A stretch of DNA of 43,079 bases from Prevotella sp. (GTDB lineage: Bacteria; Bacteroidota; Bacteroidia; Bacteroidales; Bacteroidaceae): NCBI GenBank assembly GCA_017483805.1, contig JAFUUL010000014.1, positions 1 through 43,079 on the forward strand. The letters run 5' to 3'. Under the pieces are notes generated by a model. It had not been told where the DNA came from and made no database searches. It saw nothing but the letters and a program-made list of their open reading frames with translations. A program made the position numbers and the translations under genes. Below, one piece after another: positions 1 to 6,675 of the stretch (its first letter is position 1; each line of letters opens with the position of its first letter).

Positions 1-23
1 GGGATTCATAATGAAAGGAGGAG

Positions 24-96
24 TGGTACCTCCAGGAATCGAACCGGGGACACACGGATTTTCAGTCCGATGCTCTACCAACTGAGCTAAGGCACC
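24..96 (-). tRNA. tRNA-Phe (anticodon GAA)
   Basis: Read on the minus strand this 73-nt stretch folds as a cloverleaf. The acceptor arms GGTGCCT and AGGTACC pair along seven positions with one G-U pair, and discriminator A is at position 24. The D-loop (AGCTCAGTTGGTAGAGC), the anticodon loop (ACTGAAAAT with GAA) and the T-arm (GGTTCGATTCC) are all canonical. The CCA end is not encoded: CTCC follows the discriminator. A consensus promoter lies just upstream at 130-160. Confidence 0.97.
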
Positions 97-129
97 ATTG
101 TGTCACTGCATTCCTTTCGTTTGCGGGTG

Positions 130-160
130 CAAAGGTACGAATAAAAAACGAATCGGCCAA
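130..160 (-). promoter_or_regulatory. Promoter of tRNA-Phe
   Basis: On the minus strand TTG (158-160), a 20-nt spacer and TACCTTTG (130-137) match the Bacteroidetes housekeeping promoter (TTG/TTTG, N19-20, TAnnTTTG). The -33 element lies inside the hairpin of the thiL terminator, so terminator and promoter share bases. Confidence 0.75.
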
Positions 161-174
161 ACATTTGGCCGATT
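142..174 (-). terminator. Intrinsic terminator downstream of thiL
   Basis: AATCGGCCAAA (151-161) and TTTGGCCGATT (164-174) form a stem of about 10 bp. On the minus strand it is followed by CGTTTTTTA (142-150). It ends the sppA-lpxK-punA-thiL transcript just before the tRNA promoter. Confidence 0.75.
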
Positions 175-210
175 ATTTTAAAAAAAAGTTTATTTTCCCT
201 CTTTTTTCAG

Positions 211-372
211 CGGATTGACACTGCGTGTCGAACCGTTTCGCGACTCGGCAATGCTTAAGTTTCACTTAGCATTGCTCTCGCTGCTCAACGGATTGACACT
301 GCGTGTCGAACCGTTTCGCGACTCGGCAATGCTTAAGTTTCACTTAGCATTGCTCTCGCTGCTCAACGGATT
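211..372. repeat. 78-bp direct tandem duplication over the thiL stop codon
   Basis: A 78-bp unit occurs twice back to back (211-288 and 289-366), followed by the first six bases of a third copy (367-372). The copies look identical by eye. Each unit holds two potential hairpins: GACAC-TGC-GTGTC, and an arm of about 11 bp (CAATGCTTAAG against CTTAGCATTG with one bulged base). The copy nearer thiL supplies its last codons and stop; the other is downstream. The unit equals 26 codons, so both copies are in the same frame. Confidence 0.9.
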
Positions 373-1458
373 CCAGCCCTGGGCTTTGAGTTCGAACTCC
401 TGGTTGTCGCGGGTAACGAGCACGTGGCCGAACTTCTTGTCGGTGATGTGGCCGATGAGGTGGACATCCTCCAGATCCTTCACCTTCTCCAGGTCGCCGA
501 TGGGCACGGTGAAGAGCAGTTCGTAGTCCTCGCCGCCGTTGAGGGCGCAGGTGGTGACGTTCATCTCCATCTCTTCGGCCATCACGGCAGTCTGGTAGTC
601 GATGGGCAGTTCCTTCTCGAAGATGCGGCAGCCCACCCCCGACTGCTTGCAAATGTGCATCAGTTCGCTGCTGAGGCCGTCGCTGACGTCCATCATGGCG
701 GTGGGGCGAATGCCGGCTTCGCGCAGCCGCTGGACAATGTCGCCGCGGGCCTCTGTCTGCAACTGACGCTGCAGCAGGTACTCCTTGCCGGCAAAGTCGG
801 GCTGGCTGAGGTTTGAGATTTGAGACTTGAGATTTGCGATTTCGTTCTGATTACCAGCCTTCTGGGCGGCAGCAATTTTCTTCTGCAGGGCATCTACTTG
901 GGAATAATACACACTCTTCTCGCGCTCCAGCAGTTGCAGGCCCATGTAGGCGGCCCCCAGGTCGCCGCTGACGCAGATGAGGTCGGTGTTGCGGGCCCCG
1001 TTGCGATAGACGATGTCCTCGCGGCGGGCCTCGCCGATGCAGGTGATGCTGATGGCCAGGCCGGTATAGGACGAGGTGGTGTCGCCACCCACAATGTCGA
1101 CGCCCCACTTGTCGCAGGCCATGCGCAGTCCGCTGTAGAACTGCTCCATGTCCTCCACGGTGAATCGCTTGGAGAGGGCGAGCGAGACGGTGATCTGTCG
1201 CGGCGTGCCGTTCATGGCGAACACATCGCTGATGTTGACCATCGCCGACTTGTAGCCCAGGTGCTGCAGGTCGATGTAGGTGAGGTCGAAGTGGACGCCC
1301 TCCATCAGCAGGTCGGTAGTGATGAGCACCTCGGTGTCGGGATAGTGAAGCACGGCGCAGTCATCGCCTACGCCGTACTTTGTGCTTTCGTTTTTCGTGT
1401 TGAGATCTTTGGTCAGATGGTCTATCAGGCCAAATTCTCCCAGTTTTGCTATTTCCAT
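340..1458 (-). CDS. thiL: Thiamine-monophosphate kinase ThiL
   Basis: ThiL phosphorylates thiamine monophosphate to thiamine pyrophosphate with ATP in the cytosol, the last step of thiamine diphosphate synthesis. The 372-aa product shows the family hallmarks: GVGDDCAVL near residues 29-37, TTDLLMEGVHF near 47-57, a GGDTT segment and MMDVSDGLSSE in the C-terminal half. It is longer than the roughly 345 aa I expect for Bacteroidales ThiL. The excess lies around the segment from YYSQVD to SNLSQ, which includes a 7-bp repeat array, and the last residues (PLSSESNAK) come from the 78-bp repeat. It is the last gene of the sppA-lpxK-punA-thiL run, 52 bp after punA, and is followed by a clear terminator. 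The ATG at 1458 begins MEIAKLGEFGLI, a normal ThiL N-terminus. Confidence 0.93.
   Translation of the reverse strand: MEIAKLGEFGLIDHLTKDLNTKNESTKYGVGDDCAVLHYPDTEVLITTDLLMEGVHFDLTYIDLQHLGYKSAMVNISDVFAMNGTPRQITVSLALSKRFTVEDMEQFYSGLRMACDKWGVDIVGGDTTSSYTGLAISITCIGEARREDIVYRNGARNTDLICVSGDLGAAYMGLQLLEREKSVYYSQVDALQKKIAAAQKAGNQNEIANLKSQISNLSQPDFAGKEYLLQRQLQTEARGDIVQRLREAGIRPTAMMDVSDGLSSELMHICKQSGVGCRIFEKELPIDYQTAVMAEEMEMNVTTCALNGGEDYELLFTVPIGDLEKVKDLEDVHLIGHITDKKFGHVLVTRDNQEFELKAQGWNPLSSESNAK
807..848. repeat. Heptamer tandem array inside thiL
   Basis: Six consecutive 7-mers on the plus strand: TGAGGTT, TGAGATT, TGAGACT, TGAGATT, TGCGATT and a degenerate TCGTTCT. On the coding strand they give the segment around NEIANLKSQISNLSQ, which I do not expect in ThiL relatives. 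The six units total 42 bp, a multiple of three, so the frame is kept. Confidence 0.8.
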
Positions 1459-1510
1459 TGTTCTTTGTTTTGTTTGTTGCTATGGTATAGCAACATACGG
1501 GACTTTGGGG

Positions 1511-2320
1511 TTAACTGCGCTTGATCATCTCGCGCATGATTTCCGTCATGAGGGGCTGGGCCTTGTCGGCAGCCTCCTGCACCTCCTCGTGGCTGACCTC
1601 TACGGGCACGTCGAAGCCGCCCAGGTCGGTGACCACGCTGATGCCGAAGGTGCGGATGCCGCAGTGGTGGGCCACGATGACCTCGGGCACGGTCGACATG
1701 CCGACGGTGTCGCCACCCAGCGCGCGATACATCTTATATTCGGCCGGTGTCTCGAAGGTGGGCCCCTGAACGCCCATGTAGACACCATAGACCAGACGGA
1801 TGCCCTTCTCCTTGGCTATCTTGCTGGCCAGTTCGATGAGTTGGTGGTCGTAGGTCTCGTGCATGTCGGGGAAGCGCGGGCCGGTGGGGAAGTTCTTGCC
1901 GCGCAGCGGGTGCTCGGGGAAGAAGTTGATGTGGTCGGTGATGACCATCAGGTCGCCAATCTTGAAGGCGGGGTTCATGCCGCCGGCAGCGTTGCTGACG
2001 AAGAGCGTCTTGATGCCCAGTTCGTACATCACTCTGACGGGGAAGGTGACCTCCTTCATCGAGTAGCCCTCGTAGTAGTGGAAGCGGCCCTTCATGGCCA
2101 TGATGTCGACGCCGCCCAGTTTGCCGAAGATGAGCATGCCGCTATGTCCTTCGACGGTGGACACGGGGAAGTTGGGTATCTCGCTATATGGAATCTCGAG
2201 TGCGTCAGTTATTTCTGAAGCTAATTGTCCCAGGCCTGTTCCCAGCACGATGGCTGTCTTGGGACTGGTGGTCATCCTTGCCTTTAGCCAGGATGCTGTT
2301 TCTTGAATTTTTGAGTACAT
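1511..2320 (-). CDS. punA: Purine-nucleoside phosphorylase (trimeric PNP type I)
   Basis: This enzyme cleaves purine nucleosides (inosine, guanosine) with phosphate to free base and ribose-1-phosphate. The 269-aa length matches the trimeric PNP family. Visible hallmarks are ILGTGLG-like AIVLGTGLGQL near residue 24, STVEGHSG, FVSNAAGGMNP and the base-site stretch GVYMGVQGPTFETPAE. I chose the ATG at 2320 (MYSKIQETASWLK) because Bacteroidales relatives begin this way; an ATG further upstream at 2389 only extends into lpxK. The start lies inside lpxK, so the two genes overlap by 116 bp in different frames. It fits the conserved lpxK-punA-thiL order. Confidence 0.93.
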   Translation of the reverse strand: MYSKIQETASWLKARMTTSPKTAIVLGTGLGQLASEITDALEIPYSEIPNFPVSTVEGHSGMLIFGKLGGVDIMAMKGRFHYYEGYSMKEVTFPVRVMYELGIKTLFVSNAAGGMNPAFKIGDLMVITDHINFFPEHPLRGKNFPTGPRFPDMHETYDHQLIELASKIAKEKGIRLVYGVYMGVQGPTFETPAEYKMYRALGGDTVGMSTVPEVIVAHHCGIRTFGISVVTDLGGFDVPVEVSHEEVQEAADKAQPLMTEIMREMIKRS

Positions 2321-3380
2321 AGCCTTTAATGTTTTCGTTAAACTTATCTTCTTGGTCGAGCATGAAACTGACTCGTATCGGCAGGGCACAGATGTGGCGC
2401 CGCACCTCGTCGCTGAGTCCGTCGATATGCTTCAGTCGGGCCGCATCCTTCTCGGTGGTGATGATGGCCTTGGGCGATGGCAGGGCGGCAAACTCGCTGT
2501 TGATGCGGGCAATGTCCTTCTGGCGGAAGTGATGGTGGTCGGGATAGGTCAGAACGCTCAGGTGGCAGTCGACCGCCCGCTCGAAATCTTCCTTGATCTG
2601 TCTGGGCGAAGCGATGCCGGTGAGCAGGAGCACGTGGTGGCCCGCGAGCGACTCCAGACGCCCTGGCGTCTCCCGATGGTCAGGGAATACGGGACGCAAA
2701 GGGGCGTACTCCATGGTGGTGAAGTAGAGTTGCTGGTAGGGGTAGAGGTCCATGGCCTTGGTGATGACACGATACTCCATCGGCTTCAGTTCCTTGGGGC
2801 ATTTGGTGATGATCACGACGTCGGCCCTGTTCTTACCCTTGAGAGGCTCGCGCAGTCGGCCGGCCGGCAGCAACTTGTCGTAGATGATGAGGCGGTGGTA
2901 GTCGACGAGCAGGATGTTGATGCCCGGCTTGACCCGCCGGTGCTGGAAGGCATCGTCGAGGAGGATGACGTCGAGGCCGCTGTCCTGTGCGGTCAGCGTG
3001 TCGATGCCCCTGACGCGCTGCTTGTCGACGGCGACGGTGATGTCGGGGAACTTCTGCTTGATCTGATAGGGTTCGTCGCCGATGTCGCGTGCCGTGCTCT
3101 GACTGTCAGCCACCAGGAAACCGCTCGTCTTCCGCTTGTAGCCCCTGCTGAGCACCGCCACGCGGTTGTCTCTCTGGAGCAGTTCGACCAGATACTCCAC
3201 ATGGGGCGTCTTGCCCGTTCCGCCGACGGTGATGTTGCCGACGGAGATGACGGGAACACGGAAGGCGCGGCTCTTCAGCAGGCCCACGTCGTAGCAGAAG
3301 TTGCGCAAGCGCACTCCCAAGCCGTAGAGCCAACTGAAGGGCAACAGCCACTCGTTGATTTTGATGAAATCGCCTTCCAA
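2205..3380 (-). CDS. lpxK: Tetraacyldisaccharide 4'-kinase LpxK
   Basis: LpxK phosphorylates the lipid A disaccharide precursor at the 4' position at the inner membrane. The N-terminal region INEWLLPFSWLYGLGVRLRN is the expected membrane-associated helix, and the P-loop reads SVGNITVGGTGKTP. LDDAFQHRR and the C-terminal TYPDHHHF segment are also typical. No ATG is available near the N-terminus. TTG at 3380 (protein MEGDFIKINEW) is the best start and lies 12 bp after the sppA stop. The product (391 aa) carries about 30 C-terminal residues after NSRNSILAKG that come from reading through the first codons of punA in another frame. Confidence 0.9.
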   Translation of the reverse strand: MEGDFIKINEWLLPFSWLYGLGVRLRNFCYDVGLLKSRAFRVPVISVGNITVGGTGKTPHVEYLVELLQRDNRVAVLSRGYKRKTSGFLVADSQSTARDIGDEPYQIKQKFPDITVAVDKQRVRGIDTLTAQDSGLDVILLDDAFQHRRVKPGINILLVDYHRLIIYDKLLPAGRLREPLKGKNRADVVIITKCPKELKPMEYRVITKAMDLYPYQQLYFTTMEYAPLRPVFPDHRETPGRLESLAGHHVLLLTGIASPRQIKEDFERAVDCHLSVLTYPDHHHFRQKDIARINSEFAALPSPKAIITTEKDAARLKHIDGLSDEVRRHICALPIRVSFMLDQEDKFNENIKGYVLKNSRNSILAKGKDDHQSQDSHRAGNRPGTISFRNN

Positions 3381-3392
3381 ATGATACCTTAT

Positions 3393-5186
3393 TTATTTAA
3401 TGGACAGCGAGAACGGCAGGCGGGCCTGCAGGCGGTTGCGCTGACGATCCTTGCGGGCCTCCACCAGGGGCTCGTAGAGTTCGCCCAGCATCTCCTTCAT
3501 CTCTTCGTCCAGATAACTGCCCTTCTTCTCCTCGGTGCTGGCCAGCAGAGTCTCAAACCAGTCGGCCTTGGCGGGGTATGCGGCAGTGTGGTAGTCTTCC
3601 ACGGAAGCCAGTTCGGCGGCCTTCTTCACGGCATCGTCGAGCGAGCCCAGTTGGTCGACGAGGTGGATGGGCAGGGCATCGGTAGCAATCCAGACGCGGC
3701 CCTGGGCAATCTCGTGAACCTGCTCCTTGGTCAGTCCGCGGCCTTCGGCCACGATGCCGAGGAAGGTGTCGTAGCCACGGTCCACATAGGTCTGCATGTA
3801 GCGCAACTCCTCGGCGTTGTCCTTGCCGAAGATGAGGTTGGTCTCATAGTCGCCGTGCTTGTTGGTCTGCACGCCGTCCCAGGTGACGCCCAACTTGTCG
3901 CTGACCAGTTCGCTGACATTGGGGATGAGGCCGAAGATGCCGATAGAGCCGGTGACGGTGGTGGGCTCGGCCACGATGTAGTTGGCAGGGGCGCTGATCA
4001 TGTAGCCGCCGGAAGCAGCGTAGCCGCCCATGGAGACGACGACGGGCTTCTTCTCCTTCAGATGCTTCAGGGCGTGCCATATCTGCTCAGAGGCGGCGGC
4101 ACTGCCACCAGGCGAGTTGACGCGCAGAACGACGGCCTTGACCTTGTCGTCGGCAGCCAGTTTGTTCAGGTCTTCCACCGTCGTGCTGCCCACGATGGCG
4201 TGCTCGGTGGCAAACGACGACAGAGGCTCGTCGATGATCTCGCCGTAGGCGTAGTAGACAGCAATCTCCTCACCGTCGGTCTTCTCCTCATTGGCCAGGG
4301 CGATCATGTCGTCCAGCGTCAGTTGGTTGATGGTCTCGTCGTCGGCCAGGCCCAGTTTGCCCTTGATGACCTGCTTGATGCCGTCGGGATACATGACGCC
4401 GTCCACCAGTTTGGCGGTCTTGTAATCATCCACGCTGGCAAAGACCATGATGCTGTCGTCGGCCAGTTGGTTCAGTTGCTCGGCAGTGACCTTGCGGCCC
4501 TCGGCCATGTCGGCCAGCCAGTGCTGCCAGATGCCCTGCAGGAAGGCCTCGCGCTGTTCGCGGTCGTTCTCACTCATGTCCTTGCGGGTGACGCTCTCTA
4601 CGGCACTCTTGTATTTGCCGACGCGGGTGGCCTGATACTTCACGCCGATCTTCTCGTAGAGTCCGGTGAGGTAGTAGCCTTTGCCGCCCAGACCCTTGAA
4701 GTCGATCATGCCCGTCTGGTTGATGAAGAGGCTGTCGGCCACGCTGGCCACGTAGTAACTGCCCTGCATGTATTGGTCGGCATAGGCGATGATCCACTTG
4801 CCGCTCTCCTTGAAGTCCTTCAGCGCATCGCGCACCTGCTGGGCCGTGGCGGGCGCATCGAAACTGGAGGCGCCGCCTTCCAGGTAGATGCCCTTGATGT
4901 TCTCGTTGTCCTTGGCCGTCCTGATGGCCTTGACCAGGTCATCCAGTCCCATGACGCTCATGTCGGCCTCGCCCAGGAGCCCGGAGAACGGATCGGAGTC
5001 CTCGGCCCGCTCGGTGACTACCCCGTTGAGGTTGATCACGAATACCGAGTTCTTTTCGGCCTTCACGGGTGCACTGCCGCTGGCGACCATACCTGCCAGC
5101 GAAATCATGAACATGATGCCGGCGATGATGAACAAAATCACGATGCCGCAGATGGTGGCAAGCGTGTACTTAAAGAATTCTTTCAT
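3393..5186 (-). CDS. sppA: Signal peptide peptidase SppA (67-kDa type)
   Basis: SppA is a membrane-bound serine-lysine protease that degrades cleaved signal peptides. The 597-aa length fits the long duplicated SppA form. A single N-terminal membrane segment lies at about residues 7-36. The serine is in GGYAASGGY (Ser392) and the general-base lysine in KYKSAVE (Lys193), where they lie in the E. coli-type enzyme. TVTGSIGIFG follows the serine as expected. It is the first gene of the minus-strand operon, with lpxK starting 12 bp after its stop. A TACCTTTG box is 35 bp upstream of the ATG. Confidence 0.93.
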   Translation of the reverse strand: MKEFFKYTLATICGIVILFIIAGIMFMISLAGMVASGSAPVKAEKNSVFVINLNGVVTERAEDSDPFSGLLGEADMSVMGLDDLVKAIRTAKDNENIKGIYLEGGASSFDAPATAQQVRDALKDFKESGKWIIAYADQYMQGSYYVASVADSLFINQTGMIDFKGLGGKGYYLTGLYEKIGVKYQATRVGKYKSAVESVTRKDMSENDREQREAFLQGIWQHWLADMAEGRKVTAEQLNQLADDSIMVFASVDDYKTAKLVDGVMYPDGIKQVIKGKLGLADDETINQLTLDDMIALANEEKTDGEEIAVYYAYGEIIDEPLSSFATEHAIVGSTTVEDLNKLAADDKVKAVVLRVNSPGGSAAASEQIWHALKHLKEKKPVVVSMGGYAASGGYMISAPANYIVAEPTTVTGSIGIFGLIPNVSELVSDKLGVTWDGVQTNKHGDYETNLIFGKDNAEELRYMQTYVDRGYDTFLGIVAEGRGLTKEQVHEIAQGRVWIATDALPIHLVDQLGSLDDAVKKAAELASVEDYHTAAYPAKADWFETLLASTEEKKGSYLDEEMKEMLGELYEPLVEARKDRQRNRLQARLPFSLSIK

Positions 5187-5220
5187 GCTTTAAATATTTA
5201 TTATTTAGGTATTTCTTCCG

Positions 5221-5228
5221 CAAAGGTA
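5221..5228 (-). promoter_or_regulatory. -7 box of the sppA operon promoter
   Basis: TACCTTTG on the minus strand, preceded by TCG and followed by GCG, as at the tRNA promoter. I see no clear TTG about 20 nt further upstream. The divergent GH28 promoter lies about 30 bp away. Confidence 0.6.
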
Positions 5229-5255
5229 CGACTTTTTTTGATATAACGTGCATCG

Positions 5256-5279
5256 TTTGACAATTTTTTCGTATCTTTG
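5256..5279 (+). promoter_or_regulatory. Promoter of the GH28 gene
   Basis: TATCTTTG (5272-5279) is a perfect -7 box. The only upstream TTTG (5256-5259) is 12 nt away rather than about 20. The box rules out a TTG start at 5277, which would lie inside the promoter, and supports the ATG at 5313. Confidence 0.6.
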
Positions 5280-5312
5280 TCCCCAAAAACTAATCATAAA
5301 ACAAAAATAGCG

Positions 5313-6653
5313 ATGAAACAGAGACTGTTGATGGGCCTGGTGCTGCTGATGCTGTGCACCGTGGCCATGGGAAAGAAAAAGGTGACTAAGCAGGAAGTAT
5401 GGCCCAACGGCGAGCCGATGGCCGAGTGGTTCACCGACACGGCGAAGGTCGACGTGAAGACCTTGGGCAAGCAGTATGTGCTGACCGACTACGGCGTGCG
5501 CCAGGGTACGACCGACATCCAGACGAAGGCCATCCAGGCCGTCATCGACCGTGCAGCCGAGGCGGGCGGTGGCGTCATCGTGGTTCCCCGGGGTACCTTC
5601 TACACGGGCAGCCTGTTCTTCAAGCAGGGCACCCATCTCCACATTCAGGAGGGCGGCGTGCTGAAGGGCTCGGAGCGCGTGCACGACTTCGAGATCCGTG
5701 AGACCCGCATCGAGGGCCAGACCTGCAAGTACTTCGTGGCACTGGTCAATGCCGACGGCCTTGACGGCTTTACCATTACGGGCAAGGGCACCATCGACGG
5801 CAGCGGCGAGCCCTACTGGGAGGAGTTCTGGATTCGCCGTGAGTGGAACCGCCAGTGCACCAACAAGGATGCCCAGCGGCCCCGCCTGACCTATATCTCC
5901 AACTCGAAGAACGTGACCATCCAGGACGTGCGGCTGATCAACTCGCCCTTCTGGACCAACCACATCTACCGCTGCGACCACGTGCGCTACCTCGACCTCT
6001 ACATCTACTCGTCGACCACGGGCATCAAGGGCCCGTCGACCGATGCCATCGACATCGACGTGTGCCACGACGTGGTGGTGCGCGGCTGCTATATGAACGT
6101 CAACGACGACGCCGTGGTGCTGAAGGGCGGCAAGGGCACCTTTGCCGACCAGGCCCCGGAGAACGGTCCTTGCTATAATATATTGGTGGAGAACTGCCAC
6201 TATGGCACGGTGCACGGCTGCATGACACTGGGCTCGGAGTCGGTGCACGACTGGAACGTGATCATGCGCAACTGCGTGGCCGACAACACCAACAACGTGC
6301 TCTGGCTGAAGATGCGCCCCGACACACCCCAGCATTATGAATATGTACGCGTGGAGAACTTCACCGGCAAATGCCGCAACTGCCTGCTCATCAGGGGTTG
6401 GACACAGTTCTACGAGAAGCAGGACCGCCCCGACATGCCCCTGTCGCAGTGCAACAACGTGGCGTTCAAGAACATCCAGATGGACTGCGGCGTGTTCTTC
6501 AACGTGGAGGGTTCCGACAAGTTCAGGTTGACGGACTTCTCGTTCGAGGACATCGACGTGAAGGACGGCGCCAAGGAGAAGGCCTTCACGAAGCGGCCCA
6601 TTGAGAACCTGACGCTGCAGAACGTGGTGGTGAATGGCGAAAAGATAGAATAA
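5313..6653 (+). CDS. Glycoside hydrolase family 28 (polygalacturonase-like), secreted
   Basis: A 446-aa beta-helix enzyme expected to cut alpha-galacturonosyl linkages in pectin. A signal peptide covers about residues 1-20 (LLMGLVLLMLCTVAMG). GH28 catalytic features are visible: Asp244 in STDAIDID, the Asp265-Asp266 pair in NDDAVVLK, His301 in GTVHGCMTLGSE, and Lys333 in LWLKM (the family's R-I-K position, with the Arg replaced). Whether it acts endo or exo, or on homogalacturonan or rhamnogalacturonan, cannot be told from the sequence. The next gene, a GH2 enzyme, starts 23 bp downstream with no promoter between, so the two are probably one transcript. Confidence 0.88.
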   Translation: MKQRLLMGLVLLMLCTVAMGKKKVTKQEVWPNGEPMAEWFTDTAKVDVKTLGKQYVLTDYGVRQGTTDIQTKAIQAVIDRAAEAGGGVIVVPRGTFYTGSLFFKQGTHLHIQEGGVLKGSERVHDFEIRETRIEGQTCKYFVALVNADGLDGFTITGKGTIDGSGEPYWEEFWIRREWNRQCTNKDAQRPRLTYISNSKNVTIQDVRLINSPFWTNHIYRCDHVRYLDLYIYSSTTGIKGPSTDAIDIDVCHDVVVRGCYMNVNDDAVVLKGGKGTFADQAPENGPCYNILVENCHYGTVHGCMTLGSESVHDWNVIMRNCVADNTNNVLWLKMRPDTPQHYEYVRVENFTGKCRNCLLIRGWTQFYEKQDRPDMPLSQCNNVAFKNIQMDCGVFFNVEGSDKFRLTDFSFEDIDVKDGAKEKAFTKRPIENLTLQNVVVNGEKIE

Positions 6654-6675
6654 ACTGAAAATAACAATAACCGAC

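Noticed and set aside
2352-5246. Long open frame (about 960 codons) on the plus strand opposite lpxK and sppA
   Set aside because: It is the antisense frame of two well-recognised GC-rich genes, has no signature of its own and no promoter. The same applies to long frames opposite the GH2, susD, six-hairpin and guaA genes.
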